Of a DNA stretch of 53,022 nucleotides, positions 31,302-39,921 are shown one piece after another. The DNA comes from CAG-841 sp963656825. GTDB lineage: Bacteria; Bacillota; Clostridia; Oscillospirales; CAG-272. The position numbers were made by a program, and so were the translations under genes. Where the stretch lies: contig CAVKJG010000008.1 of NCBI GenBank assembly GCA_963656825.1, forward strand, positions 1 through 53,022, read 5' to 3'. Every line of letters starts with the position of its first letter. The stretch's first letter is position 1. Under the pieces are notes generated by a model, which was given only the letters and a program-made list of their open reading frames with translations, was not told the DNA's origin and did not search any database.

Positions 31302-34300
31302 ATGGCAAAAAACGTTTTCGATTCAATAAAGATCGGGCTTGCCTCTCCCGAAATGATAAGAAGCTGGTCTCACGGTGAGGTGACAAAGCCGGAGACTATA
31401 AACTACCGCACGCTGCGCGCCGAAAAGGACGGACTTTTCTGCGAGAAGATCTTTGGACCTACAAAGGACTGGGAATGTCTTTGCGGAAAGTACAAGCGCG
31501 TGCGTTACAAGGGCAAGGTCTGCGAAAAGTGCGGAGTTGAGGTAACCACCAAAAAGGTCCGCCGTGAGAGAATGGGTCATATAGAGCTTGCAGCTCCCGT
31601 GTCCCACATCTGGTATTTCAGAGCCATTCCTTCGAGAATGGGAACTATACTTGACATCTCTCCCAGAGCGCTTGAAAAGGTGCTTTACTTTGCGCAGTAT
31701 ATAGTTCTTGACCCGGGCAACACTCCGCTTGAAAAGAAGCAGATGCTTTCCGAGCGCGAATATCGTGATATGTACGAAAAGTACGAAAACGATTTCCGCG
31801 TTGGTATGGGTGCGGAGGCTATAAAAGAGCTTCTTCACGAGATAGATGTCGATAAGCTTTCCGAGGAGCTTAAAGCCGAGCTTGACGCCTCCTCCGGTCA
31901 GAAAAAGCTGAAGATAATAAAAAGACTTGAAGTTGTCGAGGCGTTCCGCCGTTCGGGAAACAAGCCCGAATGGATGATACTTGACGTTGTTCCCGTAATT
32001 CCGCCGGAAATCAGACCTATGGTTCCCCTTGACGGCGGCAGATACGCAACGTCGGACTTAAACGACCTCTACCGTCGCGTTATCAACAGAAACAACCGTC
32101 TTAAAAAGCTTATGGAGCTTATGGCTCCCGAAATAATCATAAAGAACGAGAAGCGTATGCTTCAGGAAGCCGTGGACGCGCTGATAGACAACGGTCGTCA
32201 CGGCAAGCCTGTCACCGGCGGTTCGAGCAGCCGTCCGCTCAAATCTCTTTCGGAGATGCTGCGCGGCAAGCAGGGACGTTTCCGTCAGAACCTGCTCGGA
32301 AAACGTGTCGACTATTCGGGACGTTCCGTTATCGTCGTAGGTCCGTCGCTCAAGATTTATCAGTGCGGACTTCCGAAGGAAATGGCGCTGGAGCTCTTCA
32401 AGCCGTTCGTTATGAAGCGTCTTGTCGAAACGCAGAACGCGTCTAACATCAAGGATGCAAAGAAGAAAGTCGAAAGAGTAAGCCCCGAGGTATGGGACGC
32501 TCTTGAAAACGTGATAAAGGATCATCCCGTTCTTCTCAACCGTGCTCCCACGCTTCACCGTCTGTCGATTCAGGCGTTCGAGCCGATACTTGTCGAAGGC
32601 AGAGCAATAAAGCTTCATCCGCTTGTATGTACGGCGTTCAACGCCGACTTCGACGGCGACCAGATGCCTGTTCACGTTCCGCTTTCGAGCGAAGCTCAGG
32701 CAGAGGCAAGATTCCTTATGCTTTCTGCAAACAACTTCCTTAAGCCCGCCGACGGTAAAGCCGTTACCGTTCCTTCTCAGGACATGGTGCTCGGTTCTTA
32801 CTATCTGACGATAGACCGCGCCGGCGAAAAGGGCGAGGGCGGCTTCTACCGCGATTTCGACGAAGCAATGATGGCTTATGAAAACGGCTATCTCGGAATT
32901 CACGCGCCCATAAAGGTCAGAGTTTCAAAGGAAATAGACGGTGTTGTCCACACGGGAATAATCGACGCCACGCTCGGTCGCCTTATATTCAACAAGCCGA
33001 TCCCGCAGGACCTCGGATTTGTTGACAGAAGCGATCCCGCAAAGCTCCTCGATCTTGAGGTCGCTTTCCCGACGGCAAAGAAACAGCTCGGCGAGATAGT
33101 TGACCGCACGATAAAGAAGCACGGTCCGACCGTCACCGCTCAGGTGCTTGACGATATCAAAGCCAACGGCTTCAAATATTCCACAAAGGCTTCGATCTCC
33201 ATTTCCGTAAGCGATATGACCGTTCCGGAGGAGAAAAAGGAGCTTATCACCGCAGCAGAGCACGAGGTTGAACAGATAACAAAGAACTTCCGCCGCGGTC
33301 TTCTTTCCGACAAGGAGCGCTACGACAGCGTTATCAAGGTCTGGGAAGAAACAACAAAGAAGGTTGAGGAAGCGCTTCTCGCGTGCCTTTCCAGATATAA
33401 CCCGATAAAGATGATGGCTGACTCGGGTGCGCGTGGTTCTATCGCGCAGATGAAACAGCTGGCAGGTATGCGCGGACTTATGTTCTCCGCAACCGGTAAA
33501 ACAATGGAAATACCGATCAAGTCGAACTTCCGTGAAGGTCTCAACGTTCTTGAATATTTCATCGGCGCAAGAGGTTCGCGTAAGTCGCTTTCGGATACGG
33601 CTCTTAAAACGGCTGACTCCGGTTACCTTACAAGACGTCTTGTCGACGTTTCACAGGATGTCATCGTAAGAGAGGACGACTGCGGAACAAGAGAAGGCAT
33701 CTGGGTAAGCGACGTAAAGGACGGCAACTCCGTTATCGAGCCGCTCGAGGACCGTCTGCCCGGAAGATATCTTATAGGCGACGTTGTTGACAAAACAACG
33801 GGTGAGGTTGTCGCGCATGACGGTGAATTCATCACGCCTGACACGGCAAAGAAAATCGTTGCCTCCGGCGCCGAAAGGGTACACGTTCGTTCGATTCTCA
33901 AATGCAAATCCAAGCACGGCGTGTGCGCTCATTGCTACGGTTCGGATATGGCTTCCGGAAAGACCGTCAGCGTGGGCGAAGCTGTCGGCATAATCGCAGC
34001 TCAGTCCATCGGCGAGCCGGGTACTCAGCTTACGATGAGAACGTTCCATACCGGCGGTATCGCGGGATCGGATATTACGCAGGGTCTTCCGAGAGTCGAA
34101 GAGCTCTTTGAAGCGCGCAGACCGAAGAAAACGGCTACGATCGCCGAGGTCAACGGCACTGTCAGAATTGCGGACGCAAAGAAGACGAGAAACGTCATAG
34201 TTACCACAGCTGAGGGCGAGGAAACGGTATATCCCATTCCGATCGGCACAAAGATACTTGTTTCCGAAGGCTCTTACGTATCGCGCGGCGATGCGATTAC

Positions 34301-34886
34301 GGAAGGTAATATGAGCCTTGCCGACATTACGAGAATAAACGGTCTTGACGCTGTTTACGATTATATCATCCGTGAGGTTCAGAGAGTTTACCGTTCGCAG
34401 AGCATCAAGATAAACGATAAGCATATTGAGGTTATCGCGCGTCAGATGACAAGAAAGGTAAGAATCGAGGACGGCGGAGATACGGCGCTTCTTACGGGAA
34501 GCATGGCTGATATAACCGAGTTCGTTTCGGAAAACGAAGAAATCGAGCGCAGAATCGCCGCGGGCGAAAGAACGCTCCGTCCCGCTACGGCAACTCCCGT
34601 TCTTCTCGGTATCACAAAGGCAGCTTTGCAGACGGATTCGTTCCTTTCCGCAGCTTCCTTCCAGGAAACGACGAAGGTTCTTACGGACGCCGCAATCAAG
34701 GGTAAGGTCGATAATCTTCTCGGACTCAAAGAGAACGTTATTATCGGTAAGCTCATTCCCGCGGGAACGGGACTTGCGTGCTATCGCGACGTTGAAGTCG
34801 AACGCGTGCCGACTCCCGAGGAGGAGGAAGCGCAGATGTACCGTCGCCGTGGTCTTTTCCTGCCTTTGTACTCGGAAACCCACTGA
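31302..34886 (+). CDS. rpoC: DNA-directed RNA polymerase subunit beta-prime
   Basis: A 1194-residue subunit of the usual Firmicute length (no large insertion). The N-terminal zinc ribbon has CLCGKYK and CEKCGVE (about residues 60-77); the catalytic Mg2+ loop NADFDGDQM sits at about 447-455; the bridge helix and trigger loop regions follow (GARGSIAQMKQLAGMRGLM near 710, MRTFHTGG near 912); a second zinc site uses CKSKHGVCAHCYG near 868. Start ATG 31302 follows GAGAGGGGAG. It is co-transcribed with rpoB and ends at a terminator before the str operon. The L7Ae-like gene that often separates rpoC from rpsL is absent. Confidence 0.98.
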   Translation: MAKNVFDSIKIGLASPEMIRSWSHGEVTKPETINYRTLRAEKDGLFCEKIFGPTKDWECLCGKYKRVRYKGKVCEKCGVEVTTKKVRRERMGHIELAAPVSHIWYFRAIPSRMGTILDISPRALEKVLYFAQYIVLDPGNTPLEKKQMLSEREYRDMYEKYENDFRVGMGAEAIKELLHEIDVDKLSEELKAELDASSGQKKLKIIKRLEVVEAFRRSGNKPEWMILDVVPVIPPEIRPMVPLDGGRYATSDLNDLYRRVINRNNRLKKLMELMAPEIIIKNEKRMLQEAVDALIDNGRHGKPVTGGSSSRPLKSLSEMLRGKQGRFRQNLLGKRVDYSGRSVIVVGPSLKIYQCGLPKEMALELFKPFVMKRLVETQNASNIKDAKKKVERVSPEVWDALENVIKDHPVLLNRAPTLHRLSIQAFEPILVEGRAIKLHPLVCTAFNADFDGDQMPVHVPLSSEAQAEARFLMLSANNFLKPADGKAVTVPSQDMVLGSYYLTIDRAGEKGEGGFYRDFDEAMMAYENGYLGIHAPIKVRVSKEIDGVVHTGIIDATLGRLIFNKPIPQDLGFVDRSDPAKLLDLEVAFPTAKKQLGEIVDRTIKKHGPTVTAQVLDDIKANGFKYSTKASISISVSDMTVPEEKKELITAAEHEVEQITKNFRRGLLSDKERYDSVIKVWEETTKKVEEALLACLSRYNPIKMMADSGARGSIAQMKQLAGMRGLMFSATGKTMEIPIKSNFREGLNVLEYFIGARGSRKSLSDTALKTADSGYLTRRLVDVSQDVIVREDDCGTREGIWVSDVKDGNSVIEPLEDRLPGRYLIGDVVDKTTGEVVAHDGEFITPDTAKKIVASGAERVHVRSILKCKSKHGVCAHCYGSDMASGKTVSVGEAVGIIAAQSIGEPGTQLTMRTFHTGGIAGSDITQGLPRVEELFEARRPKKTATIAEVNGTVRIADAKKTRNVIVTTAEGEETVYPIPIGTKILVSEGSYVSRGDAITEGNMSLADITRINGLDAVYDYIIREVQRVYRSQSIKINDKHIEVIARQMTRKVRIEDGGDTALLTGSMADITEFVSENEEIERRIAAGERTLRPATATPVLLGITKAALQTDSFLSAASFQETTKVLTDAAIKGKVDNLLGLKENVIIGKLIPAGTGLACYRDVEVERVPTPEEEEAQMYRRRGLFLPLYSETH

Positions 34887-34915
34887 GTCCGGACAAAAAA
34901 CACAACCAAAAAACA

Positions 34916-34953
34916 AAAGGTACGCGCCCAAAATGCGCGTGCCTTTGATTTTT
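34916..34953 (+). terminator. Intrinsic terminator of rpoBC
   Basis: AAAGGTACGCGC, 7-base loop, GCGCGTGCCTTT (one G-U pair), then GATTTTTG. It lies 30 bases after the rpoC stop. Confidence 0.75.
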
Positions 34954-35009
34954 GTGCAAAAAAACGGAAATAATACTCTTTGAAACAGAGAAAATTTCTG
35001 AAAATTCCG

Positions 35010-35038
35010 TTGACAAAACGACTTTTTGATGGTATGAT
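35010..35038 (+). promoter_or_regulatory. Promoter of the str operon (rpsL)
   Basis: -35 TTGACA (35010-35015), 17-base spacer, -10 TATGAT (35033-35038). The start of transcription is expected near 35045, giving a leader of about 125 bases. Confidence 0.82.
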
Positions 35039-35091
35039 ATAGAGTACGTAAGTGTGCAATTAAAAGTGTGCGCGCTTGCAGAAATAAACGG

Positions 35092-35126
35092 TATCTGCCT
35101 TGCGGAACCGCCCGAAGGAGCAGATA
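35092..35126 (+). promoter_or_regulatory. rpsL leader stem-loop, possible regulatory site
   Basis: TATCTGC (35092-35098) pairs with GCAGATA (35120-35126). Between them CTT/AAG and GCGG/CCGC make a second, interior stem. It lies 26 bases before the GAAAGGAGG ribosome site of rpsL. There is no U-tract, so a protein- or ribosome-binding leader is more likely than a terminator. Confidence 0.5.
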
Positions 35127-35169
35127 TATAAACATTTTATTTATTAAAAACGAAAGGAGGAAAAGATTA

Positions 35170-35592
35170 ATGCCTACCTTTAACCAGCTTGTCCGCAACG
35201 GTCGTCAGGAACGTCAGTACAAGTCAAAAGCACCCGTGCTTCAGAAAGGTTTCAACTCCATAAAGAAGTCTGCAACCGATCTCAGCTCGCCGCAGAAAAG
35301 AGGCGTATGCACAAAGGTGACGACGCAGACTCCTAAAAAGCCTAACTCCGCTCTCCGTAAGATTGCCAGAGTAAGACTTACAAACGGTCTTGAAGCGACA
35401 TGCTACATTCCCGGTATAGGCCACAATCTTCAGGAACACTCGGTTGTTCTTATAAGAGGCGGCAGAGTGCGTGACCTGCCCGGTGTACGTTACCACATCA
35501 TCCGCGGTACGCTTGACGCACAGGGCGTTGCCAACCGTAAACAGGGACGTTCTCTGTACGGTGCAAAGCGCGGCAAGAAAGCCGCAAAATAA
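35170..35592 (+). CDS. rpsL: 30S ribosomal protein S12
   Basis: A 140-residue uS12 starting at ATG 35170, 9 bases after GAAAGGAGG; the in-frame open stretch further upstream is leader. It starts MPTFNQLVRNGRQ and carries the decoding-centre loop TPKKPNSALRK (about residues 41-51) and the second loop GIGHNLQEHS with VRDLPGVRYH (about 76-100). Lysines at the classical streptomycin-resistance positions are wild type. S12 monitors codon-anticodon pairing. First gene of rpsL-rpsG-fusA-tuf. Confidence 0.98.
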   Translation: MPTFNQLVRNGRQERQYKSKAPVLQKGFNSIKKSATDLSSPQKRGVCTKVTTQTPKKPNSALRKIARVRLTNGLEATCYIPGIGHNLQEHSVVLIRGGRVRDLPGVRYHIIRGTLDAQGVANRKQGRSLYGAKRGKKAAK

Positions 35593-35672
35593 GACCGCAT
35601 GACAAATGCGGAAAAGGTATTAAAATCTTATCGCAAGCGCTTTTGCTTTTGATAGATAATATGTTTATATTA

Positions 35673-35692
35673 CCCGCGCAAATATGTGCGGG
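35673..35692 (+). other. Hairpin in the rpsL-rpsG intergenic region
   Basis: CCCGCGCA (35673-35680), loop AATA, TGTGCGGG (35685-35692): an 8-bp stem with one G-U pair and no U-tract. The S12-S7 gap is 195 bases, long for this operon. In E. coli S7 binds the same intergenic region to repress its own translation; whether this structure has that role is unproven. Confidence 0.45.
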
Positions 35693-35787
35693 CGGACGGC
35701 AGAGCATCTTTTCAAAATGACAAAGCACAGCGGGAGGAAACTTTCGAGTACCTATGATATTCATTTTATGTGAAGGAGGGAATAACA

Positions 35788-36258
35788 GTGCCAAGAAGAG
35801 GTCAGATTTCCAAGAGAGATGTCTTGCCGGATCCGCTTTATAATTCCAAAGTAGTTACAAAGCTCATCAACAACGTTATGGAAGACGGCAAAAAGGGCGT
35901 AGCTCAGAAAATCGTTTACGACGCGTTCGCAACGGTTGAAAGCAAAACGGGAAAGCCTGCCCTTGACGCATTTACGGAAGCATTGAACAACATCATGCCC
36001 GTGCTTGAAGTCAAGGCTCGCAGAGTCGGCGGTTCGACTTATCAGGTTCCTATGGAGGTTCGCCCCGAAAGAAGACAGACTCTGGGACTTAGATGGCTCG
36101 TGCTTTTCTCAAGAAAACGCGGCGAGCGCAATATGTCCGAAAGACTTGCCGGAGAAATAATGGACGCCATAAACAATACCGGCGCCTCCGTCAAGAAAAA
36201 AGACGAAATGCACAAGATGGCAGAAGCCAACAAGGCATTCGCACACTACAGATATTGA
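35788..36258 (+). CDS. rpsG: 30S ribosomal protein S7
   Basis: A 156-residue uS7, the normal length, starting at GTG 35788 with GAAGGAGGG 7 bases upstream. An earlier in-frame GTG at 35770 would put the ribosome site inside the gene. Sequence marks: VPRRGQISKRDVLPDPLYNSKVV-type start, NNVMEDGKKGVAQKIVYDAF (about 29-48), RRVGGSTYQVPMEVRPERR (about 76-94). S7 nucleates the 30S head and is the likely autoregulator of the operon. Confidence 0.97.
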   Translation: MPRRGQISKRDVLPDPLYNSKVVTKLINNVMEDGKKGVAQKIVYDAFATVESKTGKPALDAFTEALNNIMPVLEVKARRVGGSTYQVPMEVRPERRQTLGLRWLVLFSRKRGERNMSERLAGEIMDAINNTGASVKKKDEMHKMAEANKAFAHYRY

Positions 36259-36329
36259 TCATTTTGCCGACGAATTGTTCGCAGCGAGTATCAAACTGAA
36301 CAACAAAATTTTATTTAAGGAGCTTAAAC

Positions 36330-38411
36330 ATGCCAAGAGAATATACGCTTGAACATACAAGAAATATTGGTATCATGGCTCACATCGACGCCGGCAAAAC
36401 GACCACCACCGAAAGAATTCTTTATTACACCGGTAAGACACACAAGCTTGGCGAAACCCATGACGGCTCTGCCACCATGGACTGGATGGAGCAGGAGCAG
36501 GAAAGAGGTATCACAATTACCTCTGCCGCAACCACTTGTTTCTGGAAAGGTAACAGAATCAACATCATAGACACGCCCGGACACGTTGACTTTACGGTCG
36601 AGGTTGAGCGTTCGCTCAGAGTGCTGGACGGTTCGGTGACGGTTTTCTGTGCCAAAGGCGGTGTTGAGCCGCAGTCTGAAACCGTATGGCGTCAGGCTGA
36701 CAAATACGGAGTCCCGAGAATGGCTTATGTCAACAAGATGGACATAAACGGCGCGGACTTCTATCGCGTACTCAAAATGATGAAGGAACGTCTTAAAACG
36801 AATCCCGTTCCGATTCAGCTTCCTATCGGTAAAGAGGATACCTTCAGAGGTATTATCGACCTTATCAATATGGAAGCGGACATCTATTACGATGATCTGG
36901 GCAAGGATATGCGCGTTGAGCCTATCCCTGCCGATATGGTAGAGCTTGCAAACGAATACAGACAGAGCATGATAGAGGCGATCGCCGAATCGGACGAAGA
37001 GCTGTTTGAAAAGTATTGCGGCGGCGAAGAACTGACAACGGAAGAAATCAAGAGCGCGCTCAGAAAGGAAACCATCGCAAACAAGGTGGTTCCCGTAACG
37101 TGCGGTACGTCCTACAAAAACAAAGGCGTACAGAAGCTTCTTGACGCTATTGTCGATTATATGCCCGCGCCTACCGATATTCCGCATATACGCGGTATAA
37201 ACCCCGAAACAGAGCAGGAGGAAGAAAGACCTTCTTCCGACGACGCTCCGTTCGCGGCACTCGCATTCAAGATAATGACCGACCCCTATGTGGGCAAGCT
37301 TTGCTTCTTCCGTGTTTATTCGGGCTGCATCAACGCAGGCGAATCCGCGCTGAACACCGAAAAGGGAGTAAGAGAGCGTTTCGGTCGTATTCTTCAGATG
37401 CATGCAAACGAGAGAAAGGACATAGAAGCTTGCTACGCAGGTGATATTGCTGCCGTTGTCGGAACAAAGAACACGACAACAGGCGACACACTGTGCGATG
37501 AAAAGCATCCTATCGTTCTTGAATCGATGGAATTCCCCGAACCCGTTATCAAGGTTGCAATCGAACCCAAGACAAAAGCGGGTCAGGAGAAAATGGGCAT
37601 AGCCCTTTCCAAGCTGGCAGAGGAGGACCCGACCTTCAGAACCTATACGGATGAAGAAACGGGTCAGACAATCATCGCCGGCATGGGCGAGCTTCACCTT
37701 GAAATCATCGTGGACAGACTTCTGCGCGAATTCAAGGTTGAGGCAAACGTGGGCAAGCCTCAGGTTTCATATAAGGAAACCATCACAGCCACAGCTGATG
37801 AAGACTGCAAGTATGCACGTCAGTCCGGCGGTAAGGGTCAGTACGGTCACGTTAAGATAACGATTGAACCGAACGAACCCGGCAAGGGCTACGAATTCAT
37901 CAACAAAGTTGTTGGCGGAGAAGTTCCCAAGGAATATATCCCTGCGGTTGATGCAGGTATTCAGGGTGCGATGCAGTCCGGTATTCTTGCCGGCTACAAC
38001 GTAGTCGACGTAAAAGTAACCCTTAACGGCGGTTCTTATCATGAAGTGGACTCGTCTGAAATGGCATTTAAGATAGCGGGTTCGATGGCCTTCAAAAATG
38101 CCATGAGAAAAGCTTCACCGATACTTACGGAACCGATCATGAAGGTCGTCGTAATTACGCCTGACGATTATCTCGGAGATGTTATCGGCGATATCAACTC
38201 GCGCCGCGGAAATATCCAGTCAATGGATCCGCTCAACGGCGCAACGCAGGTAACCGCATCAGTGCCTCTTTCCAATATGTTCGGATACGCAACGGACCTT
38301 CGCTCAAAAACACAGGGCAGAGGTCAGTATTCAATGGAACCCAGCCACTTCGCTCAGGTGCCGAAGAACATTGCGGAGGAGATAATGGCCGGCAGAAAAT
38401 CCGGCAACTAA
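36330..38411 (+). CDS. fusA: Elongation factor G
   Basis: A 693-residue translational GTPase of usual length that drives translocation and, with RRF, ribosome recycling. G1 AHIDAGKTTTTERIL (about residues 17-31), G3 DTPGHVDF (about 81-88), G4 NKMD (about 135-138); domain IV has GGKGQYGHVKI (about 501-511) and the GSYHEVDSSEMAFKIA loop (about 569-584). The ATG at 36330 follows AAGGAG. Third gene of the str operon; 66 bases with a hairpin separate it from tuf. Confidence 0.98.
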   Translation: MPREYTLEHTRNIGIMAHIDAGKTTTTERILYYTGKTHKLGETHDGSATMDWMEQEQERGITITSAATTCFWKGNRINIIDTPGHVDFTVEVERSLRVLDGSVTVFCAKGGVEPQSETVWRQADKYGVPRMAYVNKMDINGADFYRVLKMMKERLKTNPVPIQLPIGKEDTFRGIIDLINMEADIYYDDLGKDMRVEPIPADMVELANEYRQSMIEAIAESDEELFEKYCGGEELTTEEIKSALRKETIANKVVPVTCGTSYKNKGVQKLLDAIVDYMPAPTDIPHIRGINPETEQEEERPSSDDAPFAALAFKIMTDPYVGKLCFFRVYSGCINAGESALNTEKGVRERFGRILQMHANERKDIEACYAGDIAAVVGTKNTTTGDTLCDEKHPIVLESMEFPEPVIKVAIEPKTKAGQEKMGIALSKLAEEDPTFRTYTDEETGQTIIAGMGELHLEIIVDRLLREFKVEANVGKPQVSYKETITATADEDCKYARQSGGKGQYGHVKITIEPNEPGKGYEFINKVVGGEVPKEYIPAVDAGIQGAMQSGILAGYNVVDVKVTLNGGSYHEVDSSEMAFKIAGSMAFKNAMRKASPILTEPIMKVVVITPDDYLGDVIGDINSRRGNIQSMDPLNGATQVTASVPLSNMFGYATDLRSKTQGRGQYSMEPSHFAQVPKNIAEEIMAGRKSGN

Positions 38412-38436
38412 TCCACACAAAAAATTAAAAAATAAA

Positions 38437-38458
38437 TGCGAAGCATAAAAGCTTCGCA
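38437..38458 (+). other. Hairpin between fusA and tuf, no U-tract
   Basis: TGCGAAGC (38437-38444), loop ATAAAA, GCTTCGCA (38451-38458): perfect 8-bp stem followed by AAACAAGGAGG, the tuf ribosome site. It cannot act as an intrinsic terminator. RNA processing or protection of the tuf message is possible. Confidence 0.55.
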
Positions 38459-38477
38459 AAACAAGGAGGATTTTATA

Positions 38478-39683
38478 ATGGCAAAGGCTCATTTCGAAAG
38501 AACCAAACCGCACGTAAACATTGGTACGATCGGACACGTTGACCACGGTAAGACAACTCTTACAGCAGCTATCACAAAGGTGCTTTCTCTTGCAAACGGC
38601 AAGAACGAATTTCTTGCTTACGACCAGATCGATAACGCTCCCGAGGAAAAGGCTCGTGGTATTACAATCAACACAAGACACGTTGAGTACGAGACAGAAA
38701 ACCGTCACTATGCACACGTTGACTGCCCCGGACACGCAGACTACGTTAAGAACATGATCACAGGTGCAGCTCAGATGGATGGCGCTATCCTTGTTGTTGC
38801 TGCTTCCGACGGTCCCCTTCAGCAGACACGCGAGCACGTTCTTCTTGCCCGTCAGGTTGGCGTTCCCGCAATCGTAGTTTACCTCAACAAGTGCGACCTC
38901 GTTGACGACGACGAACTTCTTGAGCTCGTTGAAATGGACATTCGTGACCTTCTCAACCAGTACGAGTTCCCCGGCGATGATACTCCTATCATTCGTGGTT
39001 CCGCAAGAGAAGCGCTTGAAAGCGCATCCACAGATATCAACGCTCCCGAATATAAGTCCATTCTTGAACTTATGAAGGTTGTTGACGAATACATTCCTAC
39101 TCCCGAAAGAAAATCCGATCTTCCGTTCCTTATGCCTGTCGAGGACGTATTCTCCATCACAGGTCGTGGTACGGTTGCTACGGGTAGAGTTGAGAGAGGT
39201 ACGGTTAAGGTTGGCGACGTAGTTGAAATCGTTGGTCTTTCCGATGAAAAGAAGAGCACAACGGTTACAGGCGTTGAAATGTTCAAGAAGCTTCTTGATC
39301 AGGCTGAAGCAGGCGATAACATCGGCGCGCTTCTCCGTGGTATTCAGAAGAACGAAATCGAAAGAGGACAGGTTCTCTGCAAACCCGGTTCCATCCATCC
39401 TCACACAAAGTTCGTAGGTCAGGTTTACGTTCTTACAGAAAAAGAAGGCGGACGTAAGAAACCCTTCTTCCCCGGCTATCGTCCTCAGTTCTATTTCAGA
39501 ACAACAGACGTTACGGGCGTAATCAACCTTCCCGAAGGCGTTGAAATGTGCCGTCCCGGCGATAACGTTGATATGACAGTTGAGCTTATCACTCCTATCG
39601 CTATTGAAAAGGGACTTAACTTCGCTATCCGTGAAGGCGGCAGAACAGTCGGTTCCGGCGTTGTTGCTACAATCATTGAGTAA
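38478..39683 (+). CDS. tuf: Elongation factor Tu
   Basis: A 401-residue EF-Tu from ATG 38478, 8 bases after AAGGAGG; an earlier ATG at 38436 begins in the fusA-tuf hairpin and adds a non-family peptide. G1 GHVDHGKTT (about 18-26), G3 DCPGHADY (about 82-89), G4 NKCD (about 137-140). Domains II and III are complete, with GDNIGALLRGIQ and RPQFYFRTTDVTG. It delivers aminoacyl-tRNA to the ribosome. Codon use leans to ACA, GCT and GTT more than in neighbouring genes, as expected for a very highly expressed gene. It is last in the str operon. Confidence 0.98.
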   Translation: MAKAHFERTKPHVNIGTIGHVDHGKTTLTAAITKVLSLANGKNEFLAYDQIDNAPEEKARGITINTRHVEYETENRHYAHVDCPGHADYVKNMITGAAQMDGAILVVAASDGPLQQTREHVLLARQVGVPAIVVYLNKCDLVDDDELLELVEMDIRDLLNQYEFPGDDTPIIRGSAREALESASTDINAPEYKSILELMKVVDEYIPTPERKSDLPFLMPVEDVFSITGRGTVATGRVERGTVKVGDVVEIVGLSDEKKSTTVTGVEMFKKLLDQAEAGDNIGALLRGIQKNEIERGQVLCKPGSIHPHTKFVGQVYVLTEKEGGRKKPFFPGYRPQFYFRTTDVTGVINLPEGVEMCRPGDNVDMTVELITPIAIEKGLNFAIREGGRTVGSGVVATIIE

Positions 39684-39695
39684 TCAACATTATGA

Positions 39696-39727
39696 TTTTT
39701 CGGGGCAGGGCAACCTGCCCCGAAAAA
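39696..39727 (+). other. Strong hairpin after tuf with inverted A/T polarity
   Basis: TTTTTCGGGGCAGG (39696-39709), loop GCAA, CCTGCCCCGAAAAA (39714-39727). The 14-bp stem is very stable, with a GNRA loop, but the T run is on the 5-prime side and A residues follow. It therefore lacks the U-tract of an intrinsic terminator and may leave readthrough into the FMN riboswitch 10 bases on. Confidence 0.65.
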
Positions 39728-39737
39728 ATTATAAAAA

Positions 39738-39848
39738 ATCTTTGGGGAATGGTGAAAATCCATACCGGCAGTTATAGTCTGCGAACGCCTTCGGGCGCCG
39801 ATGAGGTGTAACTCCTCAACCGACGGTACAGTCCGGATGAGAAAAGAT
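39738..39848 (+). promoter_or_regulatory. FMN riboswitch (RFN element)
   Basis: The conserved RFN features are present in order: ATCTTTGGGG start, GGTGAAAATCC with ACCGGCAGTTA, a variable stem GCGAACGCC/GGCGCC, GAGGTGTAACTCCTCAACCGACGGTACAGTCCGGATGAG-type core (39802-39840), and closing AAAAGAT pairing with ATCTTT. It controls the riboflavin transporter gene ribU downstream. Confidence 0.95.
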
Positions 39849-39850
39849 TT

Positions 39851-39919
39851 GCGGATATATTTTGTCCGCTTTTCCCCTGCGTTTTCGGGGATTTTTTTAT
39901 TTCCCTGAAGAAAGGGAAA
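39851..39919 (+). promoter_or_regulatory. FMN riboswitch expression platform
   Basis: Three small hairpins follow the aptamer: GCGGA/TCCGC (39851-39869), TCCCC/GGGGA with a seven-T tract (39873-39898), a weak terminator, and TTTCCCT/AGGGAAA (39900-39919) that masks the ribU ribosome site. Both transcriptional and translational control are thus possible. Confidence 0.6.
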
Positions 39920-39921
39920 AT

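Noticed and set aside
33651..35198. Long open frame (over 500 codons) on the minus strand opposite rpoC and rpsL
   Set aside because: The product has no family look and no ribosome site, and it mirrors the codon pattern of conserved genes on plus. Similar long frames opposite fusA, gdpP, hprK and the AI-2E permease were rejected for the same reason.
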